Shown here one piece after another: positions 16,861 to 25,416 of a DNA stretch of 55,260 bases. The stretch is from Dietzia timorensis. Its GTDB lineage: Bacteria > Actinomycetota > Actinomycetes > Mycobacteriales > Mycobacteriaceae. Made by a program: the position numbers and the translations under genes. The notes under the pieces were generated by a model. That model saw only the letters and a program-made list of their open reading frames with translations, ran no database searches and was not told the origin of the DNA. Position 1 is the stretch's first letter, and each line of letters begins with the position of its first letter. The stretch covers positions 1 through 55,260 of the forward strand of contig NZ_DYXM01000028.1 in NCBI RefSeq assembly GCF_020742175.1, written 5' to 3'.

Positions 16861-18240
16861 CTAGCAGCCGATGAGGCGCTCGGCGAGGTACCGCTCGACC
16901 TGGTCGATGGCGATGCGCTCCTGCGCCATGGTGTCGCGCTCGCGGATGGTGACCGCCTGGTCGTCGAGCGTGTCGAAGTCGACGGTGATGCAGAACGGCG
17001 TGCCGATCTCGTCCTGGCGGCGGTAGCGGCGACCGATGGCCTGGGCATCGTCGAAGTCGACGTTCCAGTTCTTGCGCAGCTGGTTCGCAAGGTCCCGCGC
17101 CTTGGGCGAGAGATCCTCGTGGCGAGAAAGCGGCAGCACCGCTGCCTTGACCGGCGCGAGACGACGATCGAGCTTGAGCACTGTGCGCTTGTCGACCCCG
17201 CCCTTGGAGTTCGGCGCCTCGTCCTCGGTGTAGGCGTCCATGAGGAACGCCATGAACGAACGCGTGAGCCCTGCCGCGGGCTCGATGACGTACGGGGTGT
17301 AGCGCTCGCCGGAGGCCTGGTCGAAGTACGACAGGTCCTCGCCCGACGCCTTCGAGTGCGTCGACAGGTCGTAGTCGGTGCGGTTGGCGACGCCCTCGAG
17401 CTCGCCCCACTTGGATCCGGCGAAGTGGAAGGCATACTCGACGTCGACGGTGCGCTTGGAGTAGTGCGAGAGCTTCTCCTGCGGGTGCTCGAACAGGCGC
17501 AGGTTCTCCGGGTCGATGCCCAGCTCGACGTACCAGTTCAGGCGCTGGTCGATCCAGTACTGGTGCCACTCCTCATCTTCGCCGGGCTTGACGAAGAATT
17601 CCATCTCCATCTGCTCGAACTCGCGGGTGCGGAAGATGAAGTTGCCGGGGGTGATCTCGTTGCGGAAGCTCTTGCCGATCTGGCCGATGCCGAACGGCGG
17701 CTTGCGGCGCGCCGTGGTGAGCACGTTATGGAAGTTGACGAAGATGCCCTGCGCCGTCTCCGGGCGGAGGTAGTGCAGGCCTTCCTTGTCGTCCACGGGG
17801 CCGAGGTAGGTCTTCATCAGGCCCGAAAATTCGCGCGGCTCGGTCCAGTTGCCGGGCTGCCCGGTGTCGGGGTCCTTGATGTCCGCGAGGCCGTTCTCCG
17901 GCGGGTGGCCGTGCTTCTCCTCGTAGGCCTCGAGCAGGTGGTCGGCACGGAAACGCTTGTGGGTGTACAGGCTCTCCACGAGCGGATCGGAGAACACCTC
18001 GACGTGCCCGGAGGCCTCCCAGACCTGGCGAGGCAGGATCACCGACGAATCGAGGCCGACGACATCGTCGCGGCCCTGCACGATCGTCTTCCACCACTGG
18101 CGCTTGATGTTGTCCTTGAGCTCGACGCCCAGTGGCCCGTAATCCCATGCCGACCGCGTGCCGCCATAGATCTCGCCACAGGGAAAGACGAGTCCACGAC
18201 GCTTACACAGGTTGACGATGGTATCGATCTTGGTTGCCAC
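16861..18240 (-). CDS. glyS: Glycyl-tRNA synthetase (homodimeric, class II)
   Basis: The 459-aa enzyme charges tRNA-Gly. Class II motifs are present: RSAWDYGPLGVELKDN at the start, FRNEITPGNFIFRTREFEQ for motif 2, and GLTRSFMAFLMDAY near motif 3. The C-terminal anticodon-binding domain contains LAPVKAAVLPLS. An ATG exists at 18255, but GTG 18240 has GGAGA 8-12 nt upstream and gives MATKIDTIVNLCKRRG, the usual family N-terminus, so 18240 is preferred. It diverges from zur, as in mycobacteria apart from a missing smtB. Confidence 0.95.
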   Translation of the reverse strand: MATKIDTIVNLCKRRGLVFPCGEIYGGTRSAWDYGPLGVELKDNIKRQWWKTIVQGRDDVVGLDSSVILPRQVWEASGHVEVFSDPLVESLYTHKRFRADHLLEAYEEKHGHPPENGLADIKDPDTGQPGNWTEPREFSGLMKTYLGPVDDKEGLHYLRPETAQGIFVNFHNVLTTARRKPPFGIGQIGKSFRNEITPGNFIFRTREFEQMEMEFFVKPGEDEEWHQYWIDQRLNWYVELGIDPENLRLFEHPQEKLSHYSKRTVDVEYAFHFAGSKWGELEGVANRTDYDLSTHSKASGEDLSYFDQASGERYTPYVIEPAAGLTRSFMAFLMDAYTEDEAPNSKGGVDKRTVLKLDRRLAPVKAAVLPLSRHEDLSPKARDLANQLRKNWNVDFDDAQAIGRRYRRQDEIGTPFCITVDFDTLDDQAVTIRERDTMAQERIAIDQVERYLAERLIGC

Positions 18241-18469
18241 GTGTTTTATCTCCATCTCGCTAGCGGGCCGGTAGAGTGCGCCATGGTCAGCGCAGTTTCG
18301 TGCGGGCGACGCATTAGCAGTTGTTCAGCGTCCAGCTTAACGACTCGTTCGTGGCCCCGCCGCAGGCCCCGTCTTCTCGCGATCTTTGGAATAATCGCGG
18401 GGAACGTCCCGCTGCACCACGCCCCGCGAAGTCTTCTCACCACACCTCGCGGAGAAAGGAGTCCGGCCC

Positions 18470-18904
18470 ATGCCCCGAGGCGGCTCGTCCGACCCTTCCG
18501 ACGCGCCCAAGGTCGGTGTCCGCTCGACTCGTCAGCGGGAGGCGATCGTCGATCTTCTCGGCGAGCAGGACGTGTTCATCTCCGCGCAGGACGTGCACGC
18601 GCGGCTGCGCGATCTGGGCCAACGCATCGGTCTCACCACCGTCTATCGCACGCTCCAGTCGCTCGTGGACGTCGGCGCGGTGGATACCCTGCGCAATGAC
18701 GGCGGAGAGCAGCTCTTCCGCCGGTGTTCCGATCACCACCACCATCATCTGGTGTGTCGGCGCTGCGGGAAGACCGTCGAGATCCAGGCGGACACCGTCG
18801 AGCAGTGGACCAGGTCGGTCGCCGCGGCCAACGGTTTCTCCGACGTCCAGCACACGATCGAGCTCGTCGGCCTGTGCGCCGAGTGCTCGGCGGAAATCGA
18901 GTAG
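18470..18904 (+). CDS. zur: Fur-family zinc uptake regulator Zur (FurB)
   Basis: The 144-aa metal-dependent repressor has an N-terminal winged helix (TRQREAIVDLL, then TTVYRTLQSLV). The dimer and metal domain has a His run at 89-93 and two CxxC pairs, Cys96/Cys99 and Cys136/Cys139, that make the structural zinc site. Family membership is clear; the call of Zur over Fur rests on the glyS-uppS neighbourhood, where M. tuberculosis has smtB-zur. ATG 18470 follows AAAGGAG. The usual ArsR partner gene is absent between glyS and zur. Confidence 0.8.
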   Translation: MPRGGSSDPSDAPKVGVRSTRQREAIVDLLGEQDVFISAQDVHARLRDLGQRIGLTTVYRTLQSLVDVGAVDTLRNDGGEQLFRRCSDHHHHHLVCRRCGKTVEIQADTVEQWTRSVAAANGFSDVQHTIELVGLCAECSAEIE

Positions 18905-18917
18905 GCGGCGGAGGCGG

Positions 18918-19739
18918 CTACTTCACGCCGCCGAAGCGCCGGTCGCGGCGGGCATATTCGAGGCACGCGTCCCACAGGTCGAGCCGGGAGAAGTCTGGGA
19001 ACAGGGTCTCCTGGAACACGAATTCCGCGTACGCCGACTGCCACAGAAGGAAGTTCGAGGTGCGCAATTCGCCCGAGGGGCGCAGGAACATGTCGACGTC
19101 GGGCATGTCGGGTTCGTCGAGGTACCCGGAGAACGATTTCTCGGTGATGTGGTCGGGGTCGATCTCCCCCGCCGCCGCGCGGCGCGCGATCTCTCTGGCC
19201 GCGTCAACGATTTCGGCGCGGCCGCCGTAATTCACGCACATGGCGAGGGTCATCACGGTGTTGTTCTTCGTCTTCTCCTCGGCGATCTCGAGTTCGGAGA
19301 TCACCGATTTCCAGAGCTTGGGGCGCCGCCCGGCCCAACGCACCCGCACGCCCATCTCGTGGAGTTCGTCGCGGCGCCGGCGCAGCACGTCGCGGTTGAA
19401 TCCCATGAGGAATCGCACCTCTTCGGGGCTGCGTTTCCAGTTCTCCGTCGAGAACGCATACGCGCTCAGGTACGGAATCCCCATCTCGATGCAGCCCTGC
19501 ACCACGTCCATGAGCACGCCCTCGCCGCGCTTATGCCCCTCGGTCCGCGCCAGTCCGCGCTCCTGTGCCCAGCGCCCGTTGCCGTCCATCACGAGGCCTA
19601 CGTGTCGGGGAACGAACTGCGCGGGAATCGCCGGCGCCTGAGCCCCGGAGGAGTGGCGTGGCGGTGCTTTCGCGGTCTCCGGCGTCACACCAATGGAGCC
19701 GGCGGCGTTCGCCTTCGCGCGCCTAGGCAGAAGCGCCAT
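18918..19739 (-). CDS. uppS: Isoprenyl (decaprenyl) diphosphate synthase
   Basis: The 273-aa cis-prenyltransferase makes the polyprenyl diphosphate that carries cell-wall precursors. The catalytic aspartate lies in VMDGNGRWA. FSTENWKRS binds the allylic substrate. The late signature RPSGELRTSNFLLWQ and the C-terminal acidic metal site are present. The first 40 residues are a low-complexity extension typical of the actinobacterial long-chain form. ATG 19739 follows GAAAGGACC and lies inside the recO 3' end (17-bp overlap), so the two are coupled. Last gene of the hrcA-uppS run, convergent with zur. Confidence 0.93.
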   Translation of the reverse strand: MALLPRRAKANAAGSIGVTPETAKAPPRHSSGAQAPAIPAQFVPRHVGLVMDGNGRWAQERGLARTEGHKRGEGVLMDVVQGCIEMGIPYLSAYAFSTENWKRSPEEVRFLMGFNRDVLRRRRDELHEMGVRVRWAGRRPKLWKSVISELEIAEEKTKNNTVMTLAMCVNYGGRAEIVDAAREIARRAAAGEIDPDHITEKSFSGYLDEPDMPDVDMFLRPSGELRTSNFLLWQSAYAEFVFQETLFPDFSRLDLWDACLEYARRDRRFGGVK

Positions 19740-20583
19740 GCGAGTGGTCCTTTCGGTTCGGGTTTCCGGTCAGGGTGCCGGTATGACGTCGGACGTCTCC
19801 TTCTCCGGCCAGCAGCGGCAGCGTGTGCAGCGAACGTTCGGTGTGCCATTGCACGTGGGCGACCACAAGCTGCGAGGCCTGCCGCAGAACCTGCTCCGGC
19901 GCCGCTTCGACGACGTCCCATTTACCGCGCAGGAGCGCGTCGAGGACTTCCGGGGTGCCCTGCCGCGGAGTCACCGCGCCGGCCGGTCGGCAGTGCACGC
20001 AGACCGCTCCGCCGCTGGCCACGTGGTACGCGCGGTGCGGGCCGACCGCGCCGCACCGGGCGCAGGCGAGTAGCACGGGTTCCCAGCCGGCGACCTGCAG
20101 CGCCCTGAGCATGAACGATACGGCGACGAGCGAAGGATCGCGGCGCGCCTCGGCGAGCGATCGGAACGCGAGCACCAGCATGCGCAGAATTCGCGGCTCC
20201 CCGCCTGCGAGGTGCTCGGCGGCCTCCATCATCGCGCAGGCCGCGGTATAGGCGCGCCAATCGCCGGTGATCTGCGGGGCGTAGGTCTCGATGGTCTCGG
20301 CTTGTTGGATGATCGCGAGGCCGCCGCTACCGAAAGGCGTACCCAGCCCCACCATCCCGGGTGCACCGCTGCCCATGGCCAGCGAGCGCCTGCTGGGCAC
20401 AAACTGCACCTCTACAAAAGTGAAGGGTTCGAGCCGAGAGCCGAATTTGGACCGGGTCCTACGCACAGCCTTGCCGACGCCGCGGACGATGCCGTGTTCG
20501 TAGCACAGCATCGTGATGATCCGATCGGCCTCGCCGAGGTCGTGCGTGCGCAATACCAGCGCACGATCCCTCACTGGATGCAC
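19723..20583 (-). CDS. recO: DNA repair protein RecO
   Basis: The 286-aa recombination mediator loads RecA with RecR. It has an N-terminal OB fold (ALVLRTHDLGEADRIITML), a helical domain, and a zinc site CARCG with CVHC about 20 residues later. GTG 20583 follows AAGGAGGTGAAGG, a strong site, and a TAAACT -10-like hexamer lies about 70 bp upstream. It overlaps uppS. Confidence 0.93.
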   Translation of the reverse strand: MHPVRDRALVLRTHDLGEADRIITMLCYEHGIVRGVGKAVRRTRSKFGSRLEPFTFVEVQFVPSRRSLAMGSGAPGMVGLGTPFGSGGLAIIQQAETIETYAPQITGDWRAYTAACAMMEAAEHLAGGEPRILRMLVLAFRSLAEARRDPSLVAVSFMLRALQVAGWEPVLLACARCGAVGPHRAYHVASGGAVCVHCRPAGAVTPRQGTPEVLDALLRGKWDVVEAAPEQVLRQASQLVVAHVQWHTERSLHTLPLLAGEGDVRRHTGTLTGNPNRKDHSHGASA

Positions 20584-20650
20584 CCTTCACCTCCTTGTGC
20601 GGGTCGTCGCCCGGGCGTACCGCCTGCTGGGGCGCGCCTTCAGGCCCTCA

Positions 20651-20656
20651 AGTTTA
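20651..20656 (-). promoter_or_regulatory. Possible -10 element of a recO-uppS promoter
   Basis: TAAACT read on the minus strand, in the 105-bp era-recO gap, the largest break in the downstream half of the run. No convincing -35 is seen. Confidence 0.3.
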
Positions 20657-20688
20657 TTCTCTCGCGCTCCGGTTCCCGGTAAGCCCAG

Positions 20689-21597
20689 CTAGAAGCCGAG
20701 TCGGCCAAGGTATCGCGGGTCGCGTTGCCAGTCCTTGAGCACCTTGACGTGCAGGTCGAGAAAGATCTTCTTGCCGAGGAGTTCGGCGATCCCCTGCCTC
20801 GCGCGGGAGCCGACGTCACGCATGCGTGAGCCCTTCTTGCCGATCACGATCGCCTTCTGGCTCTCGCGTTCGACGATGAGCGAAGCGTGAACGTCGAGCA
20901 GGTCGTTCCGGCCCTCGCGCGGCAGGATCTCGTCGATGACGACGGCGATGGAGTGCGGCAGCTCGTCGCGCACACCTTCCAGCGCCGCCTCCCTGATGAG
21001 CTCGGCGATCCGCGTCTCGTCCGGTTCGTCGGTGATTGCGTCATCGGGATAGAACTGCGGCCCCTCGGGCAGCTGCGAGACGAGAACATCGCCCACGATG
21101 TCGACCTGCTGGCCCGACGTCGCCGACACCGGAACGACCTCCGCTTCGGGGCCGAGCAATTCGGACACGGCGAGCAGCTGCTCGGCGACGGCCTGTTGCG
21201 GCGCGGCGTCGATCTTCGTGACGATCCCAACCAGCGGCTTCTTGGGGGCGAGTTCGCGGACACGTCCGAGGATCCACTTGTCCCCCGGACCGATCTTCTC
21301 GCCCGCGGGGAAGCACATGCCGATCACGTCGACGTCCGAGTAGGTGTCCTCGACCAACGCGTTGAGCCGTTCGCCGAGGAGTGTTCGCGGGCGGTGCAGG
21401 CCCGGGGTGTCGACGATGATGATCTGGCCGTCGGAGCGGTGGACGATTCCGCGGATCGTATGCCTGGTCGTCTGCGGACGGTTCGAGGTGATCGCGATTT
21501 TCTCGCCGACGAGCGCATTCGTCAGCGTCGATTTTCCGGTGTTCGGCCGCCCGACGAAGGACACGAATCCGGAGCGGTACGGGGCGGGCTCAGTCAT
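20689..21597 (-). CDS. era: GTPase Era
   Basis: The 302-aa ribosome assembly GTPase acts on the 30S subunit near the 16S rRNA 3' end. The G motifs are GRPNTGKST, DTPGLH and TKID. The C-terminal KH domain has VIGKKGSRMRDVGSRA. The frame opens at 21612, but ATG 21597 has AGGAGA 6 nt upstream and is chosen. It overlaps the end of the upstream corC gene by 8 bp. Neighbours YbeY and RsmE also act on 16S rRNA. Confidence 0.95.
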   Translation of the reverse strand: MTEPAPYRSGFVSFVGRPNTGKSTLTNALVGEKIAITSNRPQTTRHTIRGIVHRSDGQIIIVDTPGLHRPRTLLGERLNALVEDTYSDVDVIGMCFPAGEKIGPGDKWILGRVRELAPKKPLVGIVTKIDAAPQQAVAEQLLAVSELLGPEAEVVPVSATSGQQVDIVGDVLVSQLPEGPQFYPDDAITDEPDETRIAELIREAALEGVRDELPHSIAVVIDEILPREGRNDLLDVHASLIVERESQKAIVIGKKGSRMRDVGSRARQGIAELLGKKIFLDLHVKVLKDWQRDPRYLGRLGF

Positions 21598-22915
21598 GGG
21601 GATTCTCCTCATCGGTGGCGGGCTCGGGTTCGAGCTTGTACGCCCTCACGGTCGATACGCGGATTCGGCCGCGCCTGTCGGTTCCGCCCTCGGCGAGGAA
21701 GATCACGCCGGCGGCCTTCACGCGGGTTCCGGGGAGCGGCACCCTGCCGAGCTCGTAGGCGAGCAGGCCGGCAACGGTGTCCGCCTCTTCAGCGGTCTCC
21801 TCATCGAATTCGACGTCGAATAGGTCGCTCACCTCGGCAAGCGATAGTCGCGAGGACAATCGGTAGCCGCCGTCGGAGAGCTCCTCGATCGGCGCGACCT
21901 CCGTGGAGTCGTGTTCGTCGACGATCTCGCCGACGATTTCCTCGAGCACGTCCTCGATCGACACCAGACCGGCCACGCCGCCGTACTCGTCGATGAGCAC
22001 GGCGAGGTGATTGCGCTGGCGCTGCATCTCGGCGAGGAGACTGTCCGCGCGTTTCGAGTCCGGTTCGAAATAGACCGGCTTCATCACGCTCGACACGAGC
22101 GTGTGCTCGGCGCTCGCGTACGAGTCAGAGCTTCCTGTCGCCGCGGCGACGAGATCGCGGAGATAGGCCACGCCGACGACGTCGTCGACGGAGTCCCCGA
22201 TCACCGGGATGCGGGAGTGCCCGGAGCGCACCGCCAGGCGCAGCACCTGCGCGATGGTCTTGTCGCTCTCGATCCACACGATCTCGGTACGCGGGGTCAT
22301 GATCTCGCGGGCGATGGTCTGGTCCAGCTCGAACACCGACTGGATCATCCGCGATTCGTCCTCGGCGACAACGCCCCGCTCGCGCGCGAGATCGACGATC
22401 TCGAGGAGCTCGATCTCCCCGGTGAACGGCCCGTTGCGGAAGCCCTTACCTGGCGTGAGCGCGTTACCGAGCACGATGAGGATACGAACGATCGGCCGCA
22501 GAAGGATACCGAGGAGTTGCAACGGCAACGCCGTGGCCAGGGAAATTTTGTACGCGTACTGGCGGCCGAGGTTCCTCGGTCCCACTCCCGCGACGATAAA
22601 GGCGAGCGCACTCATCACGGCGACGCCGAGGATGATCCCCCAGATCGAATGATCGACAAGGTCCTCGAAGAAGGTCACCACCTGGACGGACGCCGCGACC
22701 AGGCAGATGGTGTAAAGCAGCACGCACAGATTGATGTACTGCGGCCGCGCTTCCATGACGCGCCGCAGCCGCCTGGCGCCCATCCGGCCGTCGCGTTCGA
22801 GTTCCTCCACGCGCGCTACCGACACGGCCGAAAGCGCGGAGTCGACCGCCGAGAAGAGCCCGGCCAGTGGGATCAGCGCGAGGCCGACGAAAAAAGTCCA
22901 GTCAAGAACGTCCAC
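21590..22915 (-). CDS. CNNM/CBS-domain hemolysin family transporter (CorC/TlyC type)
   Basis: The 441-aa membrane protein has an N-terminal CNNM (DUF21) domain with three or four helices (about 5-25, 65-85, 95-115, 130-155). Paired CBS domains carry the signature MTPRTEIVWIESD, and a C-terminal CorC_HlyC domain includes EEADTVAGLLAYELG. Family members are linked to Mg2+ or Co2+ efflux. GTG 22915 is 13 bp after the ybeY stop; no strong ribosome site is visible, so coupling is likely. The gene sits between ybeY and era, its usual place in actinobacteria. Confidence 0.9.
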   Translation of the reverse strand: MDVLDWTFFVGLALIPLAGLFSAVDSALSAVSVARVEELERDGRMGARRLRRVMEARPQYINLCVLLYTICLVAASVQVVTFFEDLVDHSIWGIILGVAVMSALAFIVAGVGPRNLGRQYAYKISLATALPLQLLGILLRPIVRILIVLGNALTPGKGFRNGPFTGEIELLEIVDLARERGVVAEDESRMIQSVFELDQTIAREIMTPRTEIVWIESDKTIAQVLRLAVRSGHSRIPVIGDSVDDVVGVAYLRDLVAAATGSSDSYASAEHTLVSSVMKPVYFEPDSKRADSLLAEMQRQRNHLAVLIDEYGGVAGLVSIEDVLEEIVGEIVDEHDSTEVAPIEELSDGGYRLSSRLSLAEVSDLFDVEFDEETAEEADTVAGLLAYELGRVPLPGTRVKAAGVIFLAEGGTDRRGRIRVSTVRAYKLEPEPATDEENPHD

Positions 22916-22928
22916 GAAGTCGTCTCGC

Positions 22929-23417
22929 CTAGCCCTGCGTGCCGGCGCCGGCGGTGGCCTCGCGCTCGTCGTACCACTCGGCGAGCAGCTCTGCCTGCAG
23001 CGCGAACATCTCGCGCTCCTCTTCGGGCTCGGCGTGATCGTAGCCGAGAAGGTGCAGGCAGCCGTGCACCGTGAGCAGCGCGAGCTCGTGCGCGAGGGGA
23101 TGCCCCGAGGACGCGGCCTGATCGGCAGCGAACTCCGGGCACAGCACCAGGTCGCCGAGCATCGCCGGCCCGGGCGCGGCCATGTCCGGGTGCCCGCCCG
23201 GGGACAGTTCATCCATCGGGAAGCTGAGCACGTCGGTGGGCCCCGGCAGGTCCATCCACTGAACGTGCAGGTCGGACATCGTTTCGATATCGACCAGGGT
23301 GATGGCAAGCTCGGCCGCGGGATGGACGTCCATCCTGGAGATCACGAACGATGCGACCGAGATGAGCATCTCGCCCTCGATGTCGATGCCCGATTCGTTG
23401 GCAACTTCAATGCTCAA
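22929..23417 (-). CDS. ybeY: Endoribonuclease YbeY (rRNA maturation factor)
   Basis: The 162-aa zinc-dependent RNase is involved in 16S rRNA 3' end maturation. The metal motif HGCLHLLGYDH has His118, His122 and His128, as in the family. The start is TTG 23417, overlapping the TGA of phoH (TTGA), with GAAAGGG upstream. It is the second gene of a tight phoH-ybeY-corC-era block. Confidence 0.95.
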   Translation of the reverse strand: MSIEVANESGIDIEGEMLISVASFVISRMDVHPAAELAITLVDIETMSDLHVQWMDLPGPTDVLSFPMDELSPGGHPDMAAPGPAMLGDLVLCPEFAADQAASSGHPLAHELALLTVHGCLHLLGYDHAEPEEEREMFALQAELLAEWYDEREATAGAGTQG

Positions 23418-24535
23418 TTTCGGCCCTTTCCATGTTGCCGTTCCCGTTCTGCCCGGCTACCGGGTCCGCGTCCCGCGCCTCCTTGTCCTGGATGACGTCG
23501 CTCGGCGCGGTTCGCCCCGTCTTCGTCGTCCCCGCGCGCGGAACGCTTGTCGAAGGCATCATAAGCCTCGACGATCCTGCTCACGAGGGAGTGACGAACG
23601 ACGTCCTTCGACGTCAGTGTCGAGAAGTGGATGTCGTCGACGCCATCGAGGATTCGCTGGACCACACGTAGTCCGGACTTCTGTCCGCCCGGAAGATCGA
23701 CCTGCGAGCCGTCGCCGGTGACGACTATTTTGGAGCCGAACCCGAGACGGGTGAGGAACATCTTCATCTGCTCGGGAGTGGTGTTCTGCGCCTCGTCGAG
23801 GATGATGAACGCATCGTTAAGGGTGCGCCCGCGCATGTAGGCCAGCGGCGCCACCTCGATCACCCCGGCGGCCATGAGCTTCGGGATGGCCTCGGGGTCC
23901 ATCATGTCGTGCAGCGCGTCGTACAGCGGCCGCATGTAGGGGTCGATCTTGTCGCTCAGCGCACCGGGGAGGAAGCCGAGCCGCTCCCCCGCTTCCACTG
24001 CCGGACGGGTGAGGATGATGCGGTCGATCTCCTTCGCCGACAGTGCAGCCACGGCCTTCGCGATCGCGAGATAGGTCTTACCCGTACCCGCCGGCCCGAG
24101 CCCGAAAACGATCGTGTGGTTATCGATCGCATCGACGTATTCCTTCTGCCCGAGCGTCTTGGGCCGAATCGTCTTGCCTCGCCTGCGCAGGATCTCGGCG
24201 CTCATCACGTCCGCCGCGGCCGGGGCTGCGGTGTCCTTGGTCATGTCCACGGAGCGGAGCACGGAATCGGGAGTGATCGCAACGCCCCGCTTGGCCTGGC
24301 GGCGGAGATCGTTGACGACATCGGCGGCATGAGAAACATCGTCTCTGGCGCCGGTGAGCGTCACCTGGCCGCCGCGGACGTGTACGTCAGCCTCGAGCGC
24401 TTCCTCGAGCGCCCGGAGGTTCGCATCCGCCGTGCCGAGCACCGCGAACGCCACATCGGGCTCCAGCATGATGCTGGCGCGTGCCTGCTCGCCGTCGTCG
24501 GCGGCGCTTTCATGCGGGGAAGTTACTGTAACCAC
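23414..24535 (-). CDS. PhoH-family ATPase
   Basis: The 373-aa cytoplasmic ATPase has an N-terminal KH-like region (about 20-85), Walker A GPAGTGKT at 147-154 and Walker B FIILDEAQN. Its C-terminal tail is rich in Arg/Gly/Glu and poorly ordered. PhoH proteins coupled to YbeY are thought to act in RNA metabolism; PhoH2 relatives have RNA helicase activity. The GTG at 24535 immediately abuts AAAGGAG, which is too close for normal use, so the true start is uncertain. Confidence 0.9.
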   Translation of the reverse strand: MVTVTSPHESAADDGEQARASIMLEPDVAFAVLGTADANLRALEEALEADVHVRGGQVTLTGARDDVSHAADVVNDLRRQAKRGVAITPDSVLRSVDMTKDTAAPAAADVMSAEILRRRGKTIRPKTLGQKEYVDAIDNHTIVFGLGPAGTGKTYLAIAKAVAALSAKEIDRIILTRPAVEAGERLGFLPGALSDKIDPYMRPLYDALHDMMDPEAIPKLMAAGVIEVAPLAYMRGRTLNDAFIILDEAQNTTPEQMKMFLTRLGFGSKIVVTGDGSQVDLPGGQKSGLRVVQRILDGVDDIHFSTLTSKDVVRHSLVSRIVEAYDAFDKRSARGDDEDGANRAERRHPGQGGAGRGPGSRAERERQHGKGRN

Positions 24536-24588
24536 TCCTTTTTGGGGCTTGCGGGTTCTGCGTCGATTCTAGCGCTTGCGGGCGACAT

Positions 24589-25365
24589 TCATCCCCGCGA
24601 CGAGGGCCACCGCGCGGTAAGCGCGCCGATCGCGCCGAGCGCCACTGCCGCGGCGGTCGAGGTCCGCAGCACCTCGGGTCCGAGCAGTGCCGGAGTGGCC
24701 CCGGCCTCGCGGAGCGCCTCGATCTCGTGTTCGGCGACGCCTCCCTCGGGCCCGACCACGAGAACGATGCGTTCGATGCCCTCGCCCACCGCGTTCGCCA
24801 CGAGGTCGGTGAAGGCCCTCGATTCCTCCTCATGCAACACGATGACGGCGGAGGACGTGTTCGCCCAGTCGGCGACCATCCCGGTGAGCGTCTTGGTGTC
24901 GACGAGCTCGCCGATCGGCGGTTCGAAGGCGCGGCGGGCCTGCTTCGCCGCCGCGCGCGCGGCGTTCTGCCATTTCTGTCGGCCCTTATCGGCCTTGTCT
25001 TTGCCCCCGGTCCAGCGGGAGATGCATCGGTCGGCCTGCCACGGGATGATCTCGTCCGCACCCGCCTCGGTGGCGAGGTCGACCGCGAGCTCGGACCGCT
25101 CGGATTTGGGAAGCGCCTGCACGATCGTCACCGACGGGCGCGGCGCCTGATGCTCGGTGCGGCTGCGGACCACGACCTCGACTTCGCTGCCGGCGGCCGA
25201 GACGACCTCGCATTCGGCCAGCACCCCCGCGCCGTCGCCGACGAGGATGCCCTCGCCGGGCTTGAGCCGCAGCGCCGCCGCCCCGTGCTTGCCTTCGGGC
25301 CCGGAGATCACCAGCCGCCCGCCGTCATCCGGAATCTCGTCGCTACGCAGAAGCGATGCCGACAT
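24589..25365 (-). CDS. rsmE: 16S rRNA m3U1498 methyltransferase RsmE
   Basis: The 258-aa SPOUT-class methyltransferase modifies U1498 in the decoding centre. It has an N-terminal PUA-like fold and C-terminal knot motifs VVGPEGGVAEHE and LGPEVLRTSTAAAVAL for SAM binding. ATG 25365 has GGAGG 5 nt upstream; the GTG two codons before (25371) is less well placed. Between dnaJ2 (51 bp) and phoH (53 bp) in one run. Confidence 0.93.
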   Translation of the reverse strand: MSASLLRSDEIPDDGGRLVISGPEGKHGAAALRLKPGEGILVGDGAGVLAECEVVSAAGSEVEVVVRSRTEHQAPRPSVTIVQALPKSERSELAVDLATEAGADEIIPWQADRCISRWTGGKDKADKGRQKWQNAARAAAKQARRAFEPPIGELVDTKTLTGMVADWANTSSAVIVLHEEESRAFTDLVANAVGEGIERIVLVVGPEGGVAEHEIEALREAGATPALLGPEVLRTSTAAAVALGAIGALTARWPSSRG

Positions 25366-25416
25366 CGTCACCTCCGGTTCGAGCGTGGTCGCGGATGGGT
25401 ACGGGCAAGGGCGGGG

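Noticed and set aside
18256..18469. ArsR/SmtB gene between glyS and zur
   Set aside because: The 214-bp gap is too short and has no suitable frame; only promoter-like sequence is expected there.
18720..18735. Run of five histidines as an artificial tag
   Set aside because: The His-rich segment is the natural metal site of Fur/Zur proteins and is followed by the expected CxxC pairs.
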